A stretch of 6,765 nucleotides of DNA, from contig PFFZ01000078.1 in NCBI GenBank assembly GCA_002781805.1, positions 1-6,765 of the forward strand, read 5' to 3'. Shown in pieces: positions 1-5,446 of the stretch; the first letter of the stretch is position 1, and each line of letters begins with the position of its first letter. A program made the position numbers and the translations under genes. The notes under the pieces are model-generated. The model made no database searches and had not been told where the DNA came from. It saw only the letters and a list, made by a program, of their open reading frames with translations. The stretch comes from Nitrosopumilales archaeon CG15_BIG_FIL_POST_REV_8_21_14_020_37_12 (GTDB lineage Archaea > Thermoproteota > Nitrososphaeria > Nitrososphaerales > Nitrosopumilaceae).

Positions 1-1
1 A

Positions 2-85
2 CCAATGGACTTTACTGTTGGACAACCAGTTCCACTCTACAAGAATTCAGTCTTCGTCAAAGGTTGGACTGAACTAATCGATTAA
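2..85 (+). CDS. C-terminal end of an unidentified protein (partial)
   Basis: Frame 2 is open from the window edge to a TAA at 83-85 and gives 27 residues ending in KGWTELID. It is the reading most likely to be real: frame 1 stops at 70-72, and this frame has mostly C- or G-ending codons where the AT-rich neighbours would use T or A (TAC, TTC, GTC, CTC, AAG, GAC). That is the pattern of a strongly expressed gene. The stop sits in the loop of a hairpin followed by a T-tract, which supports a gene end here. I do not recognise the family. I compared it from memory with the ends of archaeal AmoA, AmoB and AmoC and found no match. The product cannot be named from this fragment. Confidence 0.72.
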   Translation, partial: PMDFTVGQPVPLYKNSVFVKGWTELID

Positions 86-123
86 GATTAGTTCAATCAT
101 TTTAATTTCTTTTTATTATTTTA
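70..123 (+). terminator. Stop-codon hairpin plus T-tract terminator
   Basis: A perfect 10-bp inverted repeat, TGAACTAATC (70-79) and GATTAGTTCA (86-95), flanks a 6-base loop holding the TAA stop of the plus-strand gene. It is followed by a T-rich run at about 100-122. In archaea the T-tract is the main termination signal. The stem may help termination or protect the mRNA 3' end. On the opposite strand the sequence after the stem is not T-rich, so the element should act mainly on plus-strand transcription. Confidence 0.6.
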
Positions 124-126
124 GAT

Positions 127-1113
127 TTAAACAGCACCAGACTTGCCCAATTTAGTATTTGGTTTCTTCTTTAACCAATAGATGACGTAAGCAAATAGGG
201 CAGCTGGAACTAGGATGAAAATTATTGCCAACTCATAATAAAACTCTAGTCTTTGAGCAGGTTTTATATGATAGTCTTCATGAATTAATTTTTCTGAGTT
301 TTCGTATACAACAGTTGTAAAGTCTACAGTTCTTGCACTTTTGTGTTCAATCTGACCTGCTACGGTGACACTTTCTTCAGATAAAATTGATGATGATTCT
401 ATTCCCTCTATTCGAATTATGATAGACCCATCATTATCAAATACAAAATTTCTATAATCACCACCAATTTGATTTAATCCTTCATCACGAAAAATTTCTT
501 TTCCATTTTGAAAAATTATGAATGTGTATTTCATTTTTGCAAGATTGGAATTAGTTTGTGGATCATAAAATTGATAAACAAATTGAATTTTTTCATGAGT
601 CTTAATAACTGGTGGATCCCAAGTCAAATTAACTTCTATATCTTTATCAGGAGTATACATTAACAATGGAAAGTCTAGTTTGCTTCCTGTTGCATCGTGA
701 GGATAGTCAGGTATTTTATTTTCGACAATTACAATCCCTTCCATCCAAGGATGAATTACACAGAAATATGAAAATGTTCCAGATTCTTCAAATTGAAATG
801 ACCAAGACTCACCTGGCATAAATCGCCCACTATCAAAATATCCGTCAGGAGTTCCAAAATTATCACTCATCCAACCAAATCGGCCAGAGCTCTCACCGCT
901 TGTTACAGTATGACCTTCTTTGTCATCATTATACCATGTAATTGAATCCCCAACTGTTATGAAGATTCGAGGTGGATCAAACCATACTTTTGCAGGAGTG
1001 TTTAATTCTGGATTATATGCTCCAAATGGGATGTCCACAATGTAATTTTCAGCATAAGTGAATGGAAAATAAGAAAATAAACCAAGTAATGAAAATACGA
1101 GAAAATAATTCAC
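127..1113 (-). CDS. Membrane-anchored cupredoxin (plastocyanin-like) protein with complete type-1 copper site
   Basis: The 328-residue product is probably a copper electron carrier or copper-binding protein held on the outer face of the membrane. Residues 1-21 form a signal peptide ending in TYA. A cupredoxin domain follows at about 40-131, with all four type-1 ligands: His68 (EGHTV), Cys118, His121 and Met124 (YFCVIHPWMEG). Residues about 150-260 are a second beta-rich, Ig-like domain of unknown role. Residues about 293-314 are a membrane helix followed by a lysine-rich cytoplasmic tail, so most of the protein is outside. The start codon is GTG at 1113. The frame has a TAA two codons upstream, and the ATG at 1115 is out of frame and followed at once by TGA. 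A TATA-like box 24-30 bases upstream fits a leaderless transcript. In ammonia-oxidising archaea such proteins are thought to replace c-type cytochromes, but its partner is not visible here. Confidence 0.9.
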   Translation of the reverse strand: MNYFLVFSLLGLFSYFPFTYAENYIVDIPFGAYNPELNTPAKVWFDPPRIFITVGDSITWYNDDKEGHTVTSGESSGRFGWMSDNFGTPDGYFDSGRFMPGESWSFQFEESGTFSYFCVIHPWMEGIVIVENKIPDYPHDATGSKLDFPLLMYTPDKDIEVNLTWDPPVIKTHEKIQFVYQFYDPQTNSNLAKMKYTFIIFQNGKEIFRDEGLNQIGGDYRNFVFDNDGSIIIRIEGIESSSILSEESVTVAGQIEHKSARTVDFTTVVYENSEKLIHEDYHIKPAQRLEFYYELAIIFILVPAALFAYVIYWLKKKPNTKLGKSGAV

Positions 1114-1136
1114 ATATTATTAGAAATTTAGTTTTC

Positions 1137-1143
1137 ATATAAA
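1137..1143 (-). promoter_or_regulatory. TATA-like box for the cupredoxin gene starting at 1113
   Basis: Read on the minus strand this is TTTATAT, centred 27 bases before the GTG start. That is the spacing expected of a leaderless archaeal promoter. No Shine-Dalgarno sequence lies between the box and the start. Confidence 0.5.
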
Positions 1144-1207
1144 CTTGGCATAAACTTCAATTCTGATTTTGAGTTTTGATTACTATAATGATGATAATTG
1201 AAAGTAT

Positions 1208-1217
1208 CTTTTTAAAT
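1208..1217 (+). promoter_or_regulatory. TATA-like box for the P-II gene starting at 1240
   Basis: CTTTTTAAAT is centred about 27 bases before the ATG, so the transcript would be leaderless or nearly so. ATATATT at 1221-1227 is too close to the start to be the box. The 126-base region between the two divergent starts (1114-1239) holds this box, the opposite one at 1137-1143, and about 60 bases between them with no convincing operator. Confidence 0.5.
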
Positions 1218-1239
1218 CACATATATTCTGAAATCAGTT

Positions 1240-1566
1240 ATGAAGCGGATTGAGGCTATTGTTCAAAGTGAAATGTCTAAAAAAGTTGTAAATGCAATTT
1301 CTAACGCGGGAGTTGGAGGAGTAACTTTGATTCAATCTTTAGGGCAGGGTGCAGGAGAGAGACCAGAGATAGGAGGGCATAAAATTGAATTTAATTCAAC
1401 GGATGTCATAGTTACTGTAGTTCATGATTCCATGGTACAAAAAGTAGTATCAGCGATAATAGAAACTGCACATACGGGAGAAAAAGGCGATGGGAAAATA
1501 TTTGTGTCCAATGTAGAAGAATCTTATGATATCTCGACTAAAGTGAAATCAACGGAACTAATCTAG
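1240..1566 (+). CDS. P-II family regulator, divergent (GlnB/GlnK-like)
   Basis: This 108-residue protein has the P-II fold signature: an N-terminal MKRIEAIV strand, an AISNAGVGGVTL turn, and the B-loop TGEKGDGKIFV at 79-89 with Lys86. P-II proteins are cytosolic trimers that bind ATP/ADP and often 2-oxoglutarate and control ammonium channels or nitrogen enzymes. Several canonical positions differ. The T-loop region (about 34-50, GQGAGERPEIGG) is about 4 residues shorter than in E. coli GlnB, with no Tyr51 equivalent and no clear Gln39. The Lys58 position is Ser/Thr/Asp-like (FNSTDV). The two C-loop arginines (GlnB 101 and 103) fall on Asp and Ser. Sensing of 2-oxoglutarate may therefore be lost or changed. 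It has no neighbouring amt gene, diverges from a cupredoxin gene and converges on a receptor cyclase. Family assignment is firm; ligand and target are unknown. Confidence 0.9.
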   Translation: MKRIEAIVQSEMSKKVVNAISNAGVGGVTLIQSLGQGAGERPEIGGHKIEFNSTDVIVTVVHDSMVQKVVSAIIETAHTGEKGDGKIFVSNVEESYDISTKVKSTELI

Positions 1567-1580
1567 TTCTTGGTTTTTTT
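1555..1580 (+). terminator. Hairpin across the P-II stop codon followed by seven T
   Basis: GAACTA (1555-1560), ATC, TAGTTC (1564-1569) is a 6-bp inverted repeat containing the TAG stop at 1564-1566. It is followed by a GT-rich spacer and T7 at 1574-1580. The T-tract is also the coding sequence for the lysine-rich tail of the opposing cyclase. It resembles the element at 70-123 and shares GAACTAATC with it. The short stem makes the hairpin less certain than the T-run. Confidence 0.5.
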
Positions 1581-3314
1581 GCGTGTTACTATAAAACTCT
1601 CATATCCGTGTTCAACAGATATGTCGGTTTTAATTTTTTCAAAAGCAAACTCATCGAAAACTTTGGCATTATTATAGAAATCTTGGCCGATGACAAAGCC
1701 GTTAGGTGGAGCTTCACGATTGATTTTTGCACATCGGTTTACAGTGGTTCCAAAAATATCATTTACAGATGATGTAGAAGTTTTGGCAATCCTTACAATA
1801 CCATAAGTTGCACTGATTCTATAGTCAAACACAGGAAGTTTTTGTTGTTTTAGTTGAAATGAAATATCGTCATGTGATTCTCCAATTGTAATACAACAAT
1901 CAAGGCATTTTTTCAAAGTGGATTCTTGTTCAGAATGAATTACTGGGAAATAGAATAATAATGCATCCCCAATATTTTTGACCACAATTCCATCAAATTT
2001 TCTTACAATTATAGCAATTGAATTAAGGAATATTTTATAGAATTCACTGGTTTGTGTTTCCGATAGATTTGAAGTAATTTTGGTAGAATTTATGATATCT
2101 ACCATACATACACAATAATTTTCGCTGTAATCTGAGAATTGCAAAAGAATGTCTTCTTGTGTCTTAATTACATCTTCTTTTTGTTTAATTTCAATGAGAG
2201 AATCTTGCAGCTTCTGGGCCATTGAATCAAATGCAAATGATAATTCTCCAATTTCATCAGTAGTATTGATGTTTGTTCTAACATCAAAATTCCCGCTTGC
2301 AATTTTGTTTGCTGCATTTTTAAGTTTGATTAATGGTCTTGAAAGGGTTTTTGAAAGTGCAAATGCTATGATAGCCATTCCGGTAGTAATTAAAAGACCT
2401 GTTTGGAACAATTTATCTTGAAGAATTAAAATAGGTTCGACTGTTTCTGCTTCATCAATTTCAGCCAACAACACAAATCCCAAGTCATTTGCACAGTATG
2501 AAGAACCATAAATTTTAGTTCCCCTATAATCAGGATAAAATCCAATATGTTCTTTGCCTTCTCTAAAACATTTTTGGACTGGAATAGTGTCAACTTTTTG
2601 TGTAAATATTACATTATCAATGAATCTGGATTCGGATAACATTAAGAACCCATCATTTACAATGTAAACCTCGCCGGTTTCACCTAGACCACTTCTATTA
2701 AGAAGTATGTTGTCTATTGCCACAGTTCTCATTCTAGAAATAATTACTCCTATTGGTTCATCACCTTTTTTACTATCTTCAGAGAAAATAGGCGAAACAA
2801 CAATCATCTTTTTTCCAGATGGTGAAGGTTCAAAATCAACAAAAGATTGTGTCATTCCTTTTTTAAATAATGGATCATTTAAGAAATCAGAATTTGTTAT
2901 TCTTCCAAGAGTAAATAGGATTTTCCCGTTAGAACCGATAATTTTGACATCTTCAAATCCAATTGAAAAACCAATTAGCTCCTGAAATGCTTGAACTTGA
3001 GTGAGAAAAATTCTACGCTTTTCTTCTCTAATTTTTTCAAAATTAGCCTCTGAAACCTGATTTAATTCAGCAGTGAGTATTCTAATCATAGGATCATTTG
3101 CTAGAATTTTATTTTGTTCAATGCGAGATTCAAAAAGAAGCCTAAGTGTATCGCCCCTGACTCGAGATTCACCAAATAATTGTTCTCCTTGTCTTTCTTT
3201 TAGAATTTCATCGGCATATGTAAAACTAAGATATGCAGTAACAGACAGAGCAATCACAGATACAATCATTACAAGAAGAATGAGTTTTTTATCTAGACTA
3301 AACGAAATTGCCAT
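1563..3314 (-). CDS. Receptor class III nucleotide cyclase (Cache sensor, HAMP, cyclase domain)
   Basis: The 583-residue product has helix 1 at about 11-33, an extracytoplasmic Cache-like sensor at about 36-300 (EVYIVNDGFLMLSES near 215), helix 2 at about 302-322, a HAMP linker at about 320-372 (TTDEIGELSFAFD), a short coiled segment, and a class III cyclase domain at about 396-575. The metal-binding aspartates Asp406 (VDIINST) and Asp450 (KNIGDALL) are present, as are the adenine-selecting pair Lys446 and Asp519 (NDIFG) and the transition-state Asn526 (TVN). The residue four after Asn526, normally Arg, is Lys530 (NRCAK). ATP specificity and cAMP production are therefore predicted, with possibly reduced activity. 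The sensor would read an external ligand and pass it through HAMP. The gene starts 43 bases after a secreted cupredoxin gene on the same strand and may be co-transcribed. A weak TTGATATT about 26-33 bases upstream could be its own promoter. Its stop overlaps that of the convergent P-II gene. Confidence 0.88.
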   Translation of the reverse strand: MAISFSLDKKLILLVMIVSVIALSVTAYLSFTYADEILKERQGEQLFGESRVRGDTLRLLFESRIEQNKILANDPMIRILTAELNQVSEANFEKIREEKRRIFLTQVQAFQELIGFSIGFEDVKIIGSNGKILFTLGRITNSDFLNDPLFKKGMTQSFVDFEPSPSGKKMIVVSPIFSEDSKKGDEPIGVIISRMRTVAIDNILLNRSGLGETGEVYIVNDGFLMLSESRFIDNVIFTQKVDTIPVQKCFREGKEHIGFYPDYRGTKIYGSSYCANDLGFVLLAEIDEAETVEPILILQDKLFQTGLLITTGMAIIAFALSKTLSRPLIKLKNAANKIASGNFDVRTNINTTDEIGELSFAFDSMAQKLQDSLIEIKQKEDVIKTQEDILLQFSDYSENYCVCMVDIINSTKITSNLSETQTSEFYKIFLNSIAIIVRKFDGIVVKNIGDALLFYFPVIHSEQESTLKKCLDCCITIGESHDDISFQLKQQKLPVFDYRISATYGIVRIAKTSTSSVNDIFGTTVNRCAKINREAPPNGFVIGQDFYNNAKVFDEFAFEKIKTDISVEHGYESFIVTRKKTKN

Positions 3315-3357
3315 TTAATTTCTCAGAGTTTCTATGCGAATATCAATTCTTCGTGTG

Positions 3358-4122
3358 TTACACTACTGTAATTATGCCTGTTCTCCAAGGATGAAGTGTG
3401 CATAAATAATGATATATTCCTGGATCTGCAAATTCATAGGAAAATTTGTCTCCAGGTTGGAGGACGTTACTATTAAAGACAGAAATTACATTTCCTTTAC
3501 CATCCTGGCTTTGAACAGTATGTACTACAGAATCATGATTCAACCACGAGACAATTGTTCCTCTAAATACAGTTGGTTTTTCAGGTATGTATGATGATGA
3601 TTCTTGTTGGTATGCATTACCTGTTGGAATTACAATTGTTGAGGTTAATTTGTGAGAAGTAGAAGAAAACCTGTCATCTCCAGTAACAATGAATCTTAGT
3701 GAATATTTTTCTTGATTTGCTCCTTTTAACTCACCAACAGCTTCCCACATTGACCAATTATTAGCAACATATTTTCGTTCACCTTTGATGGTCATATCAT
3801 AATACGTATTTTGTAAAGTTCTCACAGGACCAGAACCAACAAAGGAACCATCTGCATTATAAGAAATATTCCAATCATCAGAAATCATCCTAGCAGCAAT
3901 TGTATTTTGCTGAGATTTCAGAATAAGTGAACCCTTGGAAACTTCAGATAGATTGGTAAATTCTAACTTCAAACTGGATTTATACAATATAGGATTATTT
4001 CGATTTGAATCAAGAGATATTCCAGATCCTCGAAGCTCGTAAGTGTCTAGTGCAAAAGAAGGTGTTGAGACAAGTATTGTTATTGTAACAACTCCCATTA
4101 CGAACAGAATTACTTTATTCAT
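3358..4122 (-). CDS. Secreted cupredoxin-domain protein with Arg at the axial copper position
   Basis: The 254-residue protein starts with a signal peptide (1-24, ending PSFA), followed by a beta-rich N-terminal region (about 25-165) that I do not recognise, a Ser/Gln-rich linker (about 168-180), and a cupredoxin domain at the very C terminus (about 183-254). Domain order is the reverse of the cupredoxin at 127-1113. Copper ligands visible are His201 (VVHTV), Cys241 and His244 (CTLHPWRTG). The fourth, axial position that is Met124 in the first protein is Arg247 here. A three-ligand copper site with altered potential, or loss of electron transfer, is possible. There is no C-terminal membrane helix, so it should be released or held by partners. 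The cyclase gene follows after 43 bases. A candidate promoter lies at 4148-4156. Confidence 0.87.
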   Translation of the reverse strand: MNKVILFVMGVVTITILVSTPSFALDTYELRGSGISLDSNRNNPILYKSSLKLEFTNLSEVSKGSLILKSQQNTIAARMISDDWNISYNADGSFVGSGPVRTLQNTYYDMTIKGERKYVANNWSMWEAVGELKGANQEKYSLRFIVTGDDRFSSTSHKLTSTIVIPTGNAYQQESSSYIPEKPTVFRGTIVSWLNHDSVVHTVQSQDGKGNVISVFNSNVLQPGDKFSYEFADPGIYHYLCTLHPWRTGIITVV

Positions 4123-4147
4123 ACAACGGATCGTTTACAAGATGTAC

Positions 4148-4156
4148 TAATATGTA
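4148..4156 (-). promoter_or_regulatory. TATA-like box for the cupredoxin gene starting at 4122
   Basis: TACATATTA on the minus strand lies 26-34 bases before the ATG. Spacing agrees with the other promoters in the window, but the box is a weak match. No Shine-Dalgarno sequence is visible. Confidence 0.3.
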
Positions 4157-4198
4157 ATTTGGTTATTACTTAGTTTGAAAATAACTAGAAATCTTTGG

Positions 4199-4213
4199 AA
4201 ACATATTATGTTT
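4199..4213 (-). terminator. Palindrome across the stop of the J-domain gene
   Basis: AAACATA and TATGTTT are 7-base arms separated by one base, overlapping the TAA at 4212-4214. On the minus strand, moderately T-rich sequence (ATTTCTAGTTATTTT) follows about 8 bases later. It could be a weak terminator or 3'-end structure. With a one-base spacer only 5-6 bp could pair in RNA. Confidence 0.3.
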
Positions 4214-5366
4214 AATTTCTAGACAAGCCAAGTTTTGAAGTCCAGTTAAATTTTTGAGATTTCGAAGGTTTCTTTGAAAGATTATCAAGCATTTCATATG
4301 TAATTGTAAATCCATTTCCAACCATAGTTGCATCTTTATGATAATCATTCTTGTTAGGCACAAATTCATCTGCTAAATCCCTAATTTTCTTGGTTTTAAT
4401 GTCAACTAGCGGTATTTGTTTTCCATTATCAAGTTTGATAATTGCATCGTTACTAAGACCTTGAACAGAAAAATTTTCAAAAAACCTGATGATTCCATCT
4501 TTTTTTAATTCAATGATTGTATCATAAGTAATCTTTCCTCCGTAAATTAAAATTTCTCGGCCTTTTATTCTAACATCATCCTCTAAATTTAAAACGATAA
4601 TTGTGTCACCCTCAAGAAAAACAGTGTTTGCAATATTTTCAGCTATAATTTTTCCTTTTGGTGCCAAGACGTGAGTTCTATGTTCTTTTGTTTGATAAAC
4701 TCCGACTCTTCCTTCTGAATCCTGAACCCTGAATTTTCTTCCAAAAATATTCCCAACAACAACATTACCATTATCAACAATGATTTGTGCTCCGTTTTCA
4801 ATTCTATATTTATTGTCAAGTGGGTTAATGAATTTGAAGTCTCCACTGGTTAAATGAATTTTAGTTTTAAATTCATCTGTCCAAGACGGACTGGTGATGT
4901 TGCCTTGCATAATTATAGGTCCATCATATGTTAAACTACCGGCCATAAAATTCCCTTTGATTGAAAGTGCTCCGTTTGCCTTTCTTTCTAACTCAATTTC
5001 ACCAAGTGTTTTTGAACCAAATAATCTCGATGCAGTGGAATTTGATCTGTTAAGTGCAGCTGCCCATTCTTCTGCAGTTTGCATTTCTTTTGAGAGTTGT
5101 TGGCCAAGAATTTGGTTTTTTCTTCTAACTTCCTCCTCAGATTCGCCTGAATATACACGAGAGTTACGGAGTTTTTCTAGATTTGTTTCTGGATATTTTT
5201 TTCCTATTTTGAGATCCTCGTACGCTTGTTTAATTTTAATAAATTGCTCATTTTCACCACCTCTATCAGAATGAAATTGAAGAGCAAGTCGTCTAAACGC
5301 ATCACGAATTTCTTTATCTGTAGAACCTTCAATAATTCCTAAGATGTCATAGTTACTTTCTACCAT
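4212..5366 (-). CDS. J-domain protein with degenerate HSD motif fused to a beta-rich repeat-like region
   Basis: The 384-residue protein begins with a J domain (about 4-53): YDILGI, a helix rich in Lys, Arg and Glu, then QFHSDRGG and QAYEDLK. The HPD tripeptide that stimulates the Hsp70 ATPase is His32-Ser33-Asp34, a Pro-to-Ser change needing one base (TCT for CCT). Helix IV of a full J domain is not obvious. There is no Gly/Phe region, zinc finger or classical DnaJ C-terminal domain. Residues about 78-112 are charged and helical. Residues about 120-325 are short beta strands with Gly/Asn turns (LSIKGNFMAGSLTYDG, IIMQGNI), suggesting a beta-solenoid such as bactofilin, though this is inference. 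No signal or membrane segment is seen, so it should be cytosolic. GAGGT lies only 3 bases before the ATG, too close for a normal ribosome site. A TATA-like box lies at 5391-5400. Confidence 0.83.
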   Translation of the reverse strand: MVESNYDILGIIEGSTDKEIRDAFRRLALQFHSDRGGENEQFIKIKQAYEDLKIGKKYPETNLEKLRNSRVYSGESEEEVRRKNQILGQQLSKEMQTAEEWAAALNRSNSTASRLFGSKTLGEIELERKANGALSIKGNFMAGSLTYDGPIIMQGNITSPSWTDEFKTKIHLTSGDFKFINPLDNKYRIENGAQIIVDNGNVVVGNIFGRKFRVQDSEGRVGVYQTKEHRTHVLAPKGKIIAENIANTVFLEGDTIIVLNLEDDVRIKGREILIYGGKITYDTIIELKKDGIIRFFENFSVQGLSNDAIIKLDNGKQIPLVDIKTKKIRDLADEFVPNKNDYHKDATMVGNGFTITYEMLDNLSKKPSKSQKFNWTSKLGLSRN

Positions 5367-5390
5367 AATACCTCATATCTTGCTAAATGA

Positions 5391-5400
5391 TTTCATATTT
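5391..5400 (-). promoter_or_regulatory. Candidate TATA-like box for the J-domain gene
   Basis: AAATATGAAA on the minus strand lies 25-34 bases before the ATG at 5366, fitting a leaderless transcript. An alternative, ATATTTTATA (5421-5430), would give a leader of about 30 bases that includes GAGGT. The sequence alone does not decide between them. Confidence 0.3.
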
Positions 5401-5446
5401 CTATACTCTGATGTTATTATTATAAAATATCAATGATTCTTTTTGA

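Noticed and set aside
2..85. Reading the left-edge fragment as the end of an ammonia monooxygenase subunit
   Set aside because: The peptide does not match the ends of archaeal AmoA, AmoB or AmoC as I remember them, and 27 residues are too few to assign.
1156..1202. TTCAATT/AATTGAA inverted repeat between the divergent cupredoxin and P-II genes as an operator
   Set aside because: Seven AT-rich bases per arm with a 33-base spacer are expected by chance here, and the arms do not align with either promoter.
2149..3318. Plus-strand open frames (2149-2421, 2707-2985, 3073-3318) opposite the cyclase
   Set aside because: They lie wholly or almost wholly inside the well-supported cyclase gene, have no recognisable domains and no promoter, and read as antisense shadows.
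3355..3363. GTGT-T-ACAC palindrome across the stop of the second cupredoxin gene as a terminator
   Set aside because: The arms are only four bases, no T-tract follows, and the next gene starts 43 bases on.
3409..3594. Plus-strand open frame opposite the second cupredoxin
   Set aside because: It overlaps the conserved copper-loop coding region on the other strand and has no features of its own.
4166..5274. Open frames at 4166-4369 and 4643-4846 (minus) and 4894-5274 (plus) overlapping the J-domain gene
   Set aside because: They are alternative frames of a single gene with a clear J-domain start and continuous reading; the translations are low-complexity and match nothing I know.
5370..5374. 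GAGGT as a Shine-Dalgarno site for the J-domain gene
   Set aside because: Only three bases separate it from the ATG, and the gene has a TATA-like box at leaderless spacing, so it may be coincidental.
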